Positions 54,661 to 64,000 of a stretch of 64,000 bases of DNA are shown one piece after another. The notes under the pieces are model-generated. The model saw nothing but the letters and a program-made list of their open reading frames with translations, did no database searches and was not told the DNA's origin. A program made the translations under genes and the position numbers. The DNA comes from Oxyruncus cristatus (Eukaryota > Chordata > Aves > Passeriformes > Cotingidae): NCBI GenBank assembly GCA_013399855.1, contig VXAY01003830.1, forward strand, positions 62,001 through 126,000, read 5' to 3'. Positions within the stretch are counted from its first letter, which is position 1. The number at the start of each line of letters is the position of its first letter.

Positions 54661-57251
54661 AGGAGGGAAGCAAGAACAAGGAAATTAAGACAGTCTGCTT
54701 GACATGCAAATTATCATCTCAACTCTAACAAGCTTGTGAAAAAGATACACTTTACAAGAATGACACACACAAGAGAATACACATCAGCCTCATTTTATTT
54801 GCAGGCAACTGCTGTTCCATTTTTTCACAGTATTGTAGGTAACCCCCCTACTTTCCTAAGTATAGTATTCTGGATTCTCTTTAAACAGAGAAGCTTTTCA
54901 CTCTGGCTGCAAGTTTCTGTCTTATTCACCTTTCTTCTCTCAGGCTGTAACTGAATCTGTAAGGCATGTTTCTTACAGTACCATAATCCACTGTCATGGA
55001 AACTTTGGAGTCAGCCAAAAGGAAAGTGATTCAGAGGCTGGCAATCATTAAATAGTGCAAAAGATATTTTCTGACAACAAAGATTTAAAACTTTGAGAAT
55101 TCCATGAAGATACAGAAACAAGTGCCTTAAGCAACGCCCAGCACATACACAAACTCTTATACTGATGTCTTGTCTCAGGGTTTTGCAGTGATGGAGACCT
55201 GGACCAAAAGCTACCAGCACTGGTAAAAGGGTTCCCATTAACTGATTTTTCTAATACCTAACACTTAAGCAACCAAAACTCTTGAGGGCTAACAAAATGA
55301 TCTGAAAAATATTTGTTTGGGGCTATTCAAACAAATGCCCGTTATTCAAAAATAATGGGAAAAAAAAAAAACACAAAGAAGCCTGGAAGTTGGATTTCTA
55401 AAGTAAATCTATACCTTTCATGAAGTGGCGTTATAATAAAAATGCCATACACATGTATAAAAGCTATTGTTTCACAAAGAAAATGATTTGATTTTCATTA
55501 ATGCAATGGATGAGATTACAGCAGAAGAAAAGAGTCACAAATCAATGGAATAGCTTCTCAACAAATTGAATCTTCCATAGCAGCACTTTCTGTACGTACA
55601 TAATAGACGCAGAGACTTCCATATCAAGAAGCAAAACTGAACACAGAGAAGGAAAAAATCCTATACCTTTGCACTATAATGTTAGTATTATATTGTTGCA
55701 ATTGAACTGCACAAATAAAGCAGCAAACTTGTCCCTTCAAGAGTGAGAATAAATAACACCAATTGCAAGTATGACATTCTTATGAAAGAAATATGTTTTG
55801 TGGTGGAAAAAAGTCACGGAAAGTTAGGATGTCAAAGCTAGTTTTTCTGCAAGGCTGAATAAAATTTCAATTAAAGGCCTTTTCTAGCTTAAAAAAAAAA
55901 AAAAGCATTCACAGTTCTCTGTGTTCTGAACCCAACAGCACAACTCAGAAATACATCTTAATGCAGGGTTTCAGCAGCTGGATCACAGCAATTTAGCAAA
56001 AAGCCTTTTACCAATCTCACAATGAGGTAAGGGAGTGTGAGGAACTCAGATTCACTCTGGAAATGGCCTTATCTTTACCCATTGCCACCACACTGGACCT
56101 CTGAAATGGCACCTTGGCCTAATAGCTGAGGACCATCAAGACAAGGTGGGATTGAGGTGATTCTCCTGTTTTTTTGCTGTAGTTGTCAAGCTGCAACAGC
56201 TTCAGAGCAATCCTGATTGCTGCCCAACCAGCCGGGGAGATATGGTATGGTTCACCTCAACCCACCAGTGCTCCAGTGATAGCTAAAGGCCCTGGAAGAG
56301 GGAGAAATACAGCACTTGGGGCTCCAAGCTTGCCTAGTCCTCCCGAGTCTACTAAACTCTCTACAGGCATCCCTCAGCTGAAGCAGAGAGGCCAATATAG
56401 AACACTGTTGTCATTTCTGTATTCATATTCTTAAGAAGAAAACAAAAAAATGAACAAATAACAAAGAAACCTCCTGTGGATCTTCCATAATTTCTGTTCA
56501 ATAAAAAGACAAAAGCAAATTTTTGTTTTCTCATTTTGTCTTAACAAAGGGTTTGCATTTAATAACCAGAAGGACATTGCAAATTGATGAGAAGCAAATC
56601 TGAACAGTATGGTAGTGCTAAATACAGTCTACTGGAAAACCTTTATCTACCCTTGTGGTTTCAGTTTTTAAAAAGCCTCATTTTGTTTGCAAGTAAAATG
56701 AAAAGACCAGTTATTCAAACTGGTATTGCACAGGCAGTCTTATGAAAATGTGCCTAGCCCAGCAGATGAGCAAAAGCTTACCTTATAATCACAGCCAGCC
56801 CTGCACAAACAAGGGCAACACTCCCAGCTGGGAATGAGGGGCACTTTGAGGATTTGGAGAGCATCACTAGATCTAAGAGCTCACTCCTTACAACATTCAA
56901 ATTGCTGTCACTACCTGTGGCCACAGTTTTTGGATCCCATCCTTCCGTCGGTGATCTTGGTGTGAGTTTTAACCACATCACAGCGGAAGTGTTAGGCTTT
57001 ATGTGATGCTTTTGGCAGTAGATATCACTTTGAAACTCCAGCTGACATTTGGATGCTTCCATTTACAGTGTTTATTCTTCTTGGTGTTGATTTGACCCAA
57101 GGCAAAGAAGAAACTGACACTAGTAGGGTGTTTTTCACTTGTAACTTTTTGAAAGAAATGAGGCATGATATTTGGACTGCCATGACATTAGCTTCTCTTT
57201 TGCTTTTGCCATTTTAAGCATTGAGGTATAGTTTTTATAGCCAGTACTTAT

Positions 57252-58376
57252 CACAGAATCACAGAATATGCTGAGTTGGAAGAGACCCACAAGGATCATT
57301 GAGTCCAACCCTTAGCCCTGCCCAGGACTGTCCCAAGAGTCGCACCATGTGCCCAAGAGTATCATCCAAACACTTCTTGAATTCTGTCGGGTTTGGACCA
57401 CTGCTCTGGAGAGCCTGTTCCTGTACCCAACTACCCTCTGGGTGAAGAACCTTTTTCTAATATGCAACCTAAACATCCCCTGTCACAACTTCAGACCATT
57501 CCCCTTGGGTCCTGTCACTGGTCACCACATAGAAGAGATCAGTGCCTGCCCCTCCTCCTCCTCCCCTCAGGAGGAAGTTATAACTGCAATGAGGTGTTGC
57601 CTCAGTCTCCAAGTGACCTCAGCCACTCCTCATATGGCTTCCCCTCAAGCCCCTTCACCGTCTTTGTTGCCCTCCTCTGGACACTCTCTAAGACCTTAAT
57701 ATCTTTCCTGTATTGTGGTTCCCAAAACTGCACACAACATTCAAGGTGAGGCCGCCCCAGTGCAGAGCAGAGCAGGACAATCCCCTCCCTCGACTGCCTG
57801 GCGATGCTTTACCTGATGTCCCCCAGGACACAGTTGGCCCTCCTGGCTGCCAGGGCACTGCTGACTCATATTCAACTTGCTGTCAACCGAGACCCCCAGG
57901 TCCCTTTCCATGGCACTGCTTTCCAGCATCTCATTCCCCAGTCTGTGTGTACAGTCAGGGTTGCCCCACCCCAGGTGCAGAATCCAGCACATTCTCTTGT
58001 TAAACTTCATATGGTTGGTGATTGCCCAGTCCTCTAACTTGTCAAGGTCTCTCTGCAGGGCCTCCCTGCCTTCAAGGGTGTCAACAGCCCCTCCCAGTTC
58101 TGTGTTGCCTGCAGACTTGCTTAGTATCCCTTCCAGTTCTGTGTCCACGTGATCTATGAAAATGTTGAAGAGCACAGGGCCGAAGATGGAGCCCTGTGGA
58201 ACCCCACTAGTGACAGGTCACCAGTCTGATGTCACTCCATTCACTGTTACCCGCTGTGCTCGACCTGTGAGCCAATTGCTCACCCACCACATGATGTGTT
58301 TATCCAGCTGTGTGCTGGACATTTTGTCCAGATGGATTCTGGGAGAGACAGGATCAAAAGCTTTACTGAAGTCCAA
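57252..58376 (-). mobile_element. 5'-truncated CR1 LINE with RT remnant
   Basis: The 3' tail (cacagaatcacagaatat on plus) is at the left edge and the RT coding part at the right, so the element is minus-sense. One minus frame reads LDFSKAFD from 58376, then WVSNWLTGRAQRV and VNGVTSDW. A TGA at 58218-58220 interrupts it, and the same frame resumes with GVPQGS (about 58205-58188) and LFNIFID. These are CR1 reverse-transcriptase motifs in correct order. The FADD-type catalytic motif appears as AGN at about 58112-58104. Downstream come DLGVSVDSKLNMS and the end of ORF2, then the 3' untranslated region. An internal block near 57605-57615 is missing relative to the familiar 3' region. Homology stops abruptly at about 58376, the usual 5' truncation. 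It lacks an endonuclease and the upstream RT blocks and cannot be active. It is the least diverged CR1 here. Confidence 0.93.
57741..58376 (-). pseudogene. CR1 ORF2 reverse-transcriptase remnant
   Basis: This is the coding part of the CR1 fragment above: the central and C-terminal RT blocks in one minus-strand frame, with a single premature stop (58218-58220) and altered catalytic aspartates (AGN in place of a xDD motif). The frame then runs to a stop at 57741-57743, near where family members continue toward the conserved segment that precedes the end of ORF2, so a frameshift or decay is likely there. It is a dead relic, not a gene. Confidence 0.9.
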
Positions 58377-60754
58377 AAAATTGCCAGGTGTGATTGATAT
58401 AAAGTAACCATCAATCATCTGGTGGTACCTGCATATCAAGCGCTGAAGGAGCTAAGTGGAATTAACTCTCCAATGCTTAATTGTGGACATAGCATTTTTG
58501 CCTGCAACTTGTTTACCTGCAAATTCTGTGCAGGATGTAGATTCTGAGACCTAAAGTTGTGATATTCAGGTTTTTGTCTTTTCTAGTGTTTTCTTCTTTT
58601 TTACCTTTTTCTGTTTATGATCAGCAGTGTTTTCACAAGGGCAAAACTGACTTTGCAATCTTTGCTCAAGTTAGTAATTTCTGTGCAATGTCCCATTTAT
58701 TTGACTAAGTATCACTCACAGGTGGAAGGCTTTGTTGGTTTGGACTCCTTTTCAACAGAAGAAAATGTACCAGACAGCAGTAATCTTTTTTCCATCCCAT
58801 AGCAAACACCAAACACTGTCAGGAAGAATGCCTTTTCTTTGGAATATCAAAACCAACTAAACTAATTGAATAGGCATGAGGCATCCATGAGACAACAGCA
58901 GGCAAACGTTGGGTTTTTCCCCTCTTTCAAAGCATGAAGATGATGTCTGGGAGAAACAAAAACATGACAGCAAATGGTCTCTCAGGAAGCCGTACTTGCC
59001 TGATGCTGTGGTCAGTAATGGCCTACGTTTTTCCCAATGATGTTTTATTATAAGCAGTCTTATAAAAGAAGAAAAATATCTGTGGCAAAATCTTTATTAA
59101 AATAAAGGTTTATCTCTCTTACCAACACTATTAAACTTATTATCTTTTTCTGAGAAAGATACATCAGTGTGCTTCATATTTTTGACATAGGTAAAATGTA
59201 AATATTTTAACCAAATTGACACAGCTATGTAGCAGAGATATGCTTGGTATGGTTACCTTGCTTGTCAGTGGATTCACAGCTTCTCTTTCATTTGTTTTCT
59301 GCTGTGGCATCAAGCACATCCTCTCTCATTTCCCTGGCAGGCAAAACAGGGCCTTAGGGCTCTTAGGGATGGTCCCAGTTCTATGGAACCTGAGCTGACT
59401 TTCTTGTCCCTATGTGCTGGCTTAAAGTTGTTCTGATAAGGTTACTGTGGAGAGTCTCTGCTAGAATAATGTTGCCCTATCACTGCATTTGAAAGTAATT
59501 GTATCCGCCAAGGGAAGACTCTGGAACAAGCAAGCTAAAGCATACTTTATTTAATATATTTTCTTTAATTACTCTGCAAGGTCGAAATTCAGTTGCAGAT
59601 GCTGAAAAATCTTGGCTTGTTCCTGCAGCCTGTCCACAAGCAAAACTGACTCTTTCTCTGGTGAAGATGGAATTATTCAGTACAAATACATTTATTGTGT
59701 GCAACAAATTCCAGCTGAAATGAATTAAAAGGTTGCAAACTGGTTCCCTGCTTTTCCTGGAGACATCCTGACACATAAGGATTTGCTGGACACACCTGCT
59801 GTGTGGGCAGCTAAGCCATGGACCCCTTCCACCACCCACTAGCCCTGCCAAGCCAGCAGCACCACAAGCCCTGGCACCTGGTAGGATGAAAGAAGCAAGT
59901 CAATGTGAAAGCTGTAAATGGCAAACTGCACTCACAACCATGAACCTTCAGCACTTGTAAGCACAAAGCATTCAGGCCCCACACCCAAGACCAGACTAAA
60001 GGGGCTGTCCTCTATACATCTTCGTATGCCAGTTTTCACCTCTGCCCATGGAAAGTGTTCACAAATTGACTCATCTTCTATGTGATTAGCTGAGCTACTT
60101 CTCCTGTGCATGTGTGGGGAAGCAGGGAGCGAAAGGACAGCAGGCAGATGGCTGAGAAGGTGAAACTATTGAAAGCAAATTTATCCCTGTGAAGCTCTGC
60201 ACTGCCATGGGCAGATCACAGCCGTGTACTGCAGACCACTGACCACCCCTGCACTAACTTACCTTCTAGGTAATTAGACACACTTGGAATCATTTTTTTG
60301 ATTAAGTCCTCAGTCCTCAGTGTAACACTTAAAGAAATATCTTCCTACCATTTTGAGAAGAAATATTTCTCACCAGAGAATAAGGAATCTCTGATACATT
60401 CATATTTGGGTTTTGCCCACCACTAACTTGTCCAAAAGGATAACCAGCTGCCTACTTTCCTTGGACTTCTTGTTATCTGTGCCAATTCTGTATTGTATAG
60501 GATAATGGCTTCAGGTTGACTGTGTTGGAGGCAGAAACATTGCTGGGGACACTGGTGCACAATGAACATGTTTGTATTTTGTGAATGTTTGGAGCAACAG
60601 TGAGAAGTAAGTGATGAATAACAAACAGCCTACTCAAGTCAGCCTCTCTGGTTGCATCCACCTAACTTTAAAAAATGTAGTGTGGAAAAAAAGTTAATCA
60701 CCAAATACTGTTTCCAAGTGAGTCTCTCTGGTATATCTGCGCTTTTTTCCTTCT

Positions 60755-60756
<2 letters not shown>
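58377..60756. other. Unique non-coding DNA
   Basis: No supportable gene or repeat. The largest frame (59480-59851, minus, 123 codons) has no recognisable motif. Confidence 0.6.
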
Positions 60757-60793
<37 letters not shown>

Positions 60794-60862
60794 CTGTCAC
60801 TAAATGTCTTTTGTTTTTNNNNNNNNNNNNNNNNNNNNNNTTTTTTTTTTTTTTTTTTTTTT
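60757..60862. repeat. Long T tracts flanking an assembly gap
   Basis: A T run of 37 bases (60757-60793), a short unique island (ctgtcactaaatgtc), then 22 Ns (60819-60840), then 22 T residues (60841-60862). The gap probably reflects failure to read through homopolymer. The true length and content are unknown, and frames drawn across it are meaningless. Confidence 0.92.
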
Positions 60863-61540
60863 GCATACACTAAATCATTTGGGCTTTGTTAGGAAGTATT
60901 ATTTTTACTAAAATGATATTTTGCATTCCACAGCTTCCCATTTCCTGTAAAGGAAAACAGTCTTAAAATATATAGCTAAGCCACAGGCAGACAGGAACAA
61001 GCTAATGCATAGACTGGCTCCACCTGCATAAGCCAGAATTAAAAGAAAAAAAAAAAGAAAGCAAAAAAAACCAAACAGCAACAACAAACAAATAAAATGT
61101 TGAAAAGGTGAAGTTTTAGAAGACAGCCTCCCTTCTTAAACTTCACAATTATATTCAATTCCAAGTGTCAGGAAGCACAAGACTACTCCGTGTAGGCTTT
61201 CAAGCTCACACCTCATTGGAGGTAGCCTTCTGTTCCTTCCACAGGCTTCCTAACTCTGAAATAATCTCTCCCAGAAAAGTGTGCAGTGTGCACCCCACAA
61301 GGGTGCAGGACTGAGGGAAGTTGCTGATTGCAGGGTACTAGGCAGCTGCTCCAGGGAAACAACATGCAGGGATTAGAACTGACCTGGTCTGTGCAGCTTT
61401 AAATAAACATTACAAGTGGCCTTGGTTCACTCCAGCTTCCACAACAAGATAGCTTTACCTCTTCCACTGCTGACACACACTTTTTACCCCCTCCATGCAT
61501 CACAGACTTTGTGTGGGCATAGGGAGATAAGAAGGAAGAG
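60863..61540. other. Unique non-coding DNA with an A-rich tract
   Basis: No gene was recognised. A low-complexity A-rich tract with CAA units occupies 61039-61097. Confidence 0.6.
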
Positions 61541-61687
61541 AAGTTGCGGATGCCCCCTCCCTGGGAGTGTTCAAGGCCAGGCTGGATGGTGCTTTGAGCA
61601 ACCTGGTCTAGTGGAAGGTGTCTCTGCCCATGGCAGGGCTAGATTATTGAAGGCACCTTCCAATCCAAACCATTCTATGATTCTATG
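61541..61687 (+). mobile_element. CR1 LINE 3' end
   Basis: The segment runs aagttgcggatgcccc, ctgggagtgttcaaggccag, gctggatggtgctttgagc, aacctggtctagtggaagg, tgtctctgcccatggcaggg and ends with ccattctatgattctatg. This is the canonical 3' end of an avian CR1 in sense orientation, with the terminal ATTCTATG repeats intact. The stretch between 'ggcagggct' and 'ccttccaa' is shorter and altered compared with the common consensus. It is a 5'-truncated copy of about 147 bp that encodes only the last codons of ORF2 and the UTR. Confidence 0.92.
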
Positions 61688-63071
61688 TAGGACGAAGGAC
61701 AAAGGCCACCCTGACAGTGAAACCAGTGGGGACGGTTCTCAACATCATGGCTGTGCTGGGAGGCTCCTACCTCCCAGATGAGTAGATACTCAGTGTGAAA
61801 AAAGTTAACAATCCTGCCTAAAATTAAAGAAAATAACACCGCTGCAATGCAATCTCTAATTCCCTGAAGAAGCTATGCCACGTCAACACATGGAGGAACT
61901 AGGCTAGAGAAGTGGTAAAGCCTTGAAGGTCCCTCCTCACTGGGAGCCAGACTGTGTCTCCCAATGCAGTTGGCAGAATCTGAAGGATGTGCATCACGTG
62001 ATAGTGGCATCTCCAAGCCTTTCCTTACTGTGCTGGGAGCAGCATTGCTGTCGGTGAGTCACGCTTGTCACCAACTGCCACAGACATCCAGTTACTGCTG
62101 GCGCATGAGCTGCGTCTGAAAAATTGCTTCTGACTTCTGCTGGTGCTTGGGTTTATTAGTCTTGAATTTAAGGTCCTTCCAAGGCTGGAACTCAAGTACC
62201 TCAGACATCTCCTCCCTGTCTGTGAAAACTGAGCTTATCCATAGCCACTGGTAACCAGGAGAATGGTCTTTTTAGTGCTAGAGTGTAGGCAAGGAGAAGT
62301 CCTATTAGAGAACCTGAGAAGCTAAAAGAAAAAAAAACTTGAGAACACACAAACCCCAAAGTGTGGTATCTGTGTTTGTCTTGTGCCTTTGGCTTTACAG
62401 TATCTTTTTCCTTCACTGATTACAGAACCAGCCTCTTGATTTTTCTGACATTTAGATTTTATTTTCTTTGGTTTAGGCTTCTTAGATGTGGTTTGCAGCT
62501 CTGAATTTGTCAAGCAAAGCATCTCAGAGAGGTTTGTTAATGTCAGTTGCAATTCCTTCTTTGTTAACAATTCTCCTCTGGGTTTCCTTACTCACTGCTT
62601 TTGACTGTGTCCGAGAATGACGAGAATCTGAGGTGTTCCCATTCTCCTTCTCTCAGATACCCATTTATGAGGGATCTATCTAGTTGGCGAGATTTTTCTC
62701 ATATCAACAAGATAAAAATGTAGTATCAGATTTTCATAAAGCAGTGAATGCAGCAAAAAGGCTTTCATATTAATTGAACATCCAGGCTAGCAGAATCCTG
62801 AGGTCTCCAAGCCTTTTAGTGTGGGAGCAGTTACTTCTATAAATGCTGTGTTGGGATTGCAGCTTGCATGAGGGGCAAGGAGAACGACTGGATTCCTTAG
62901 AAAAATGTGAAACCTAGAAAGTGAGTGGTCCTACAACTCTGTTTATCCAACACCCTCCAAGGTCAATAGGGAATCTGAAAAATCAGCTTACTTTGTATCA
63001 GGCCCCTGCTACGTTCTTATCCGTTTGTAAGAAACAAAAAGGACCAAGTGGTTCCATGAAATCCATCATTT
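61688..63071. other. Unique non-coding DNA
   Basis: No supportable gene or repeat was recognised. Confidence 0.6.
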
Positions 63072-63232
63072 GGGGGGGGTGGGGGGGGGTGTTCTACATA
63101 TGAGAAGCAGAGCTGCAGACAGATGTGTGTGTGTNTGGTGTGGCGACGCGGATAGTACTCGGGGGGGGGGGGGGGGGTGGTGTTCTACATATGAGAAGCA
63201 GAGCTGCAGACAGATGTGTGTGTGTGTGTGTG
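63072..63232. repeat. Near-identical 91-bp direct duplication with N
   Basis: A G-rich run followed by tgttctacatatgagaagca, gagctgcagacagatg and a TG repeat occurs twice, starting at 63090 and 63181. The word between the copies (63136-63160, containing ggcgacgcggatagtactc) matches neither flank, and an ambiguous base lies at 63135. The copies are identical over the unique core. This looks more like a mis-assembled low-quality read end than a biological duplication. Confidence 0.8.
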
Positions 63233-64000
63233 AAAGTACTGTTCTGCCATGGGAAGTTAACTTAAACTGTTGGGATTTTTAACAGAATTAAAACCAGAAG
63301 GTTTTTCAAACTTCAAATATTTACATGAACAGGAGTACTGTACTATATCAATCAAACACTCGTGGACTGAAGACACATTGAAACCTATGTACCTGCTCTC
63401 TCAGAGAGCTCTGTGAGCTGCTTGGAGCTAGTTTATGTTTAAAAAAAAAAAAATCCCTAGCCCAAATGACAATACCAGAGCTCGTTAGTTCTCTGTTTAT
63501 ACTGTGTGAACTTAAGTTACCAGCATGACAGGAGAGGATGTATATTTTAGATAACACAATCTGGTTTCTATCTTTTGTATTTTTAGGTTTTAATCCTATC
63601 AGTCTCTTAGCCAAGCAACTGAGTATCAGATTTAACTATTGTTGTATAGAGAGAAAAATCCCAGCTTATCTTAAAAATACAGTAGGTTTGAGTATATTAA
63701 AAAAAATTAAACCTAATAATTCCACTTGGAAATTGAGTCGAATTGCTCAGACTCCTCTTTTAGTTCGTGAACCTTGTAGTGATAAAATAAAAGGAAATGG
63801 GTTTGCAGAATTTTTAATTGTGGTGCACGCCTTTATGTCCTCGTGAACAGAAATAGACTCTGAGAACTGCCTTCTACAGGCATTATTTCTCAGCAATTTC
63901 CATAACATTTCAAGTAAAACATCCACTTTTCTTCTGCCCTGTAAACACCAATCTGAGAGTCAAGCCAGATCCTCTGCTCTTTCCGTGCGGTCGCAGAGCC
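63233..64000. other. Unique non-coding DNA at the window edge
   Basis: A plus-strand frame of 102 codons (63538-63846) is the only notable coding potential. It has no recognised domain and is discussed under findings. A 13-base A run lies near 63440-63452. Confidence 0.5.

Larger units (their letters stand above)
37176..57251. other. About 20 kb of unique non-coding DNA
   Basis: No supportable gene, RNA gene or clear transposon. Open frames reach 138 codons (48711-49127, minus) without recognisable domains. Low-complexity tracts lie at 50258-50285, 50701-50861 and 53313-53378. Small tandem duplications are visible at about 45849-45885 (17-bp unit around agtttttggctat) and 46897-46925 (gtcctcaaga twice). 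Stretches near 45000-45240 and 54430-54660 have mixed composition with retained CpGs and might be conserved elements. The low repeat content over 20 kb is itself notable, though birds are repeat-poor. Confidence 0.6.

Noticed and set aside
55891..55904. Poly-A run after tttctagctt as the tail of a processed pseudogene
   Set aside because: No gene-derived sequence precedes it, no flanking duplication is visible, and processed pseudogenes are rare in birds because CR1 does not readily mobilise mRNAs.
57349..58175. Several plus-strand frames of 77-118 codons rich in proline and serine
   Set aside because: They are antisense shadows of the CR1 element, which is coding-like on the minus strand.
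60639..60873. Frames across the N gap giving poly-lysine or poly-phenylalanine
   Set aside because: They are artefacts of T tracts and undefined bases.
63070..63282. Glycine- and cysteine-containing plus frame over the G-rich duplication
   Set aside because: It crosses an N and a suspected assembly artefact and has no independent support.
1..64000. CRISPR array, tRNA, rRNA or prokaryotic operon
   Set aside because: No regularly spaced direct repeats, cloverleaf-forming sequences or tandem same-strand long ORFs were seen. The repeats and composition are those of a vertebrate genome.

Overview
The window looks like a piece of a bird nuclear genome that contains no gene I can support. The evidence for a bird is a set of CR1 LINE fragments with avian-type 3' ends (copies of the ATTCTATGATTCTATG-like tail) and one solo LTR of a retroviral family common in avian genomes (TGTC...GACA termini). 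The DNA is AT-rich and CpG-poor, and it has vertebrate-style homopolymers and a run of Ns typical of a draft assembly. I see no bacterial-type operon, CRISPR array, phage, tRNA or rRNA. The longest open frame is about 158 codons, which is roughly what chance gives in 64 kb of AT-rich DNA. None of the predicted peptides resembles a protein I recognise except the CR1 reverse-transcriptase remnants. The best overall reading is a gene desert or the inside of a very large intron.

Layout. Positions 1-16523 are unique non-coding sequence with short poly-A/T and GTTT runs and one strong hairpin at 14049-14077. A solo LTR lies at 16524-16948 (minus sense). It is followed by a very old CR1-class LINE internal fragment (about 17630-18050, plus). 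After more unique DNA comes a CR1 3' fragment (about 21940-22186, minus), then an AT-rich stretch with clustered homeodomain-like motifs (about 22960-23240), a short CR1 3' end (27311-27425, minus) and another ancient CR1 3' region (about 28165-28690, plus). From 28.7 to 36.9 kb there is unique DNA, a possible ancient SINE tail (about 29710-29790) and a mildly CpG-enriched patch (about 31230-31620). An ancient CR1 3' end (about 36865-37175, minus) follows. From 37.2 to 57.2 kb the sequence is unique, with a few low-complexity tracts and some stretches that read like candidate conserved non-coding elements.

The most recognisable element is a 5'-truncated CR1 at 57252-58376 (minus). It still encodes readable RT segments, but it carries an in-frame stop and a ruined FADD-type catalytic motif. 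A further CR1 3' end lies at about 61541-61687 (plus). The last 3.5 kb contain two assembly problems: a gap of 22 Ns between long T tracts (60757-60862), and a suspicious 91-bp near-duplication containing an N (about 63072-63232).

No previously undescribed biological system could be supported. The observations most worth checking are the candidate regulatory stretches, the ancient LINE remnants and the assembly artefacts. Family assignments rest on recalled consensus patterns, not on a search.
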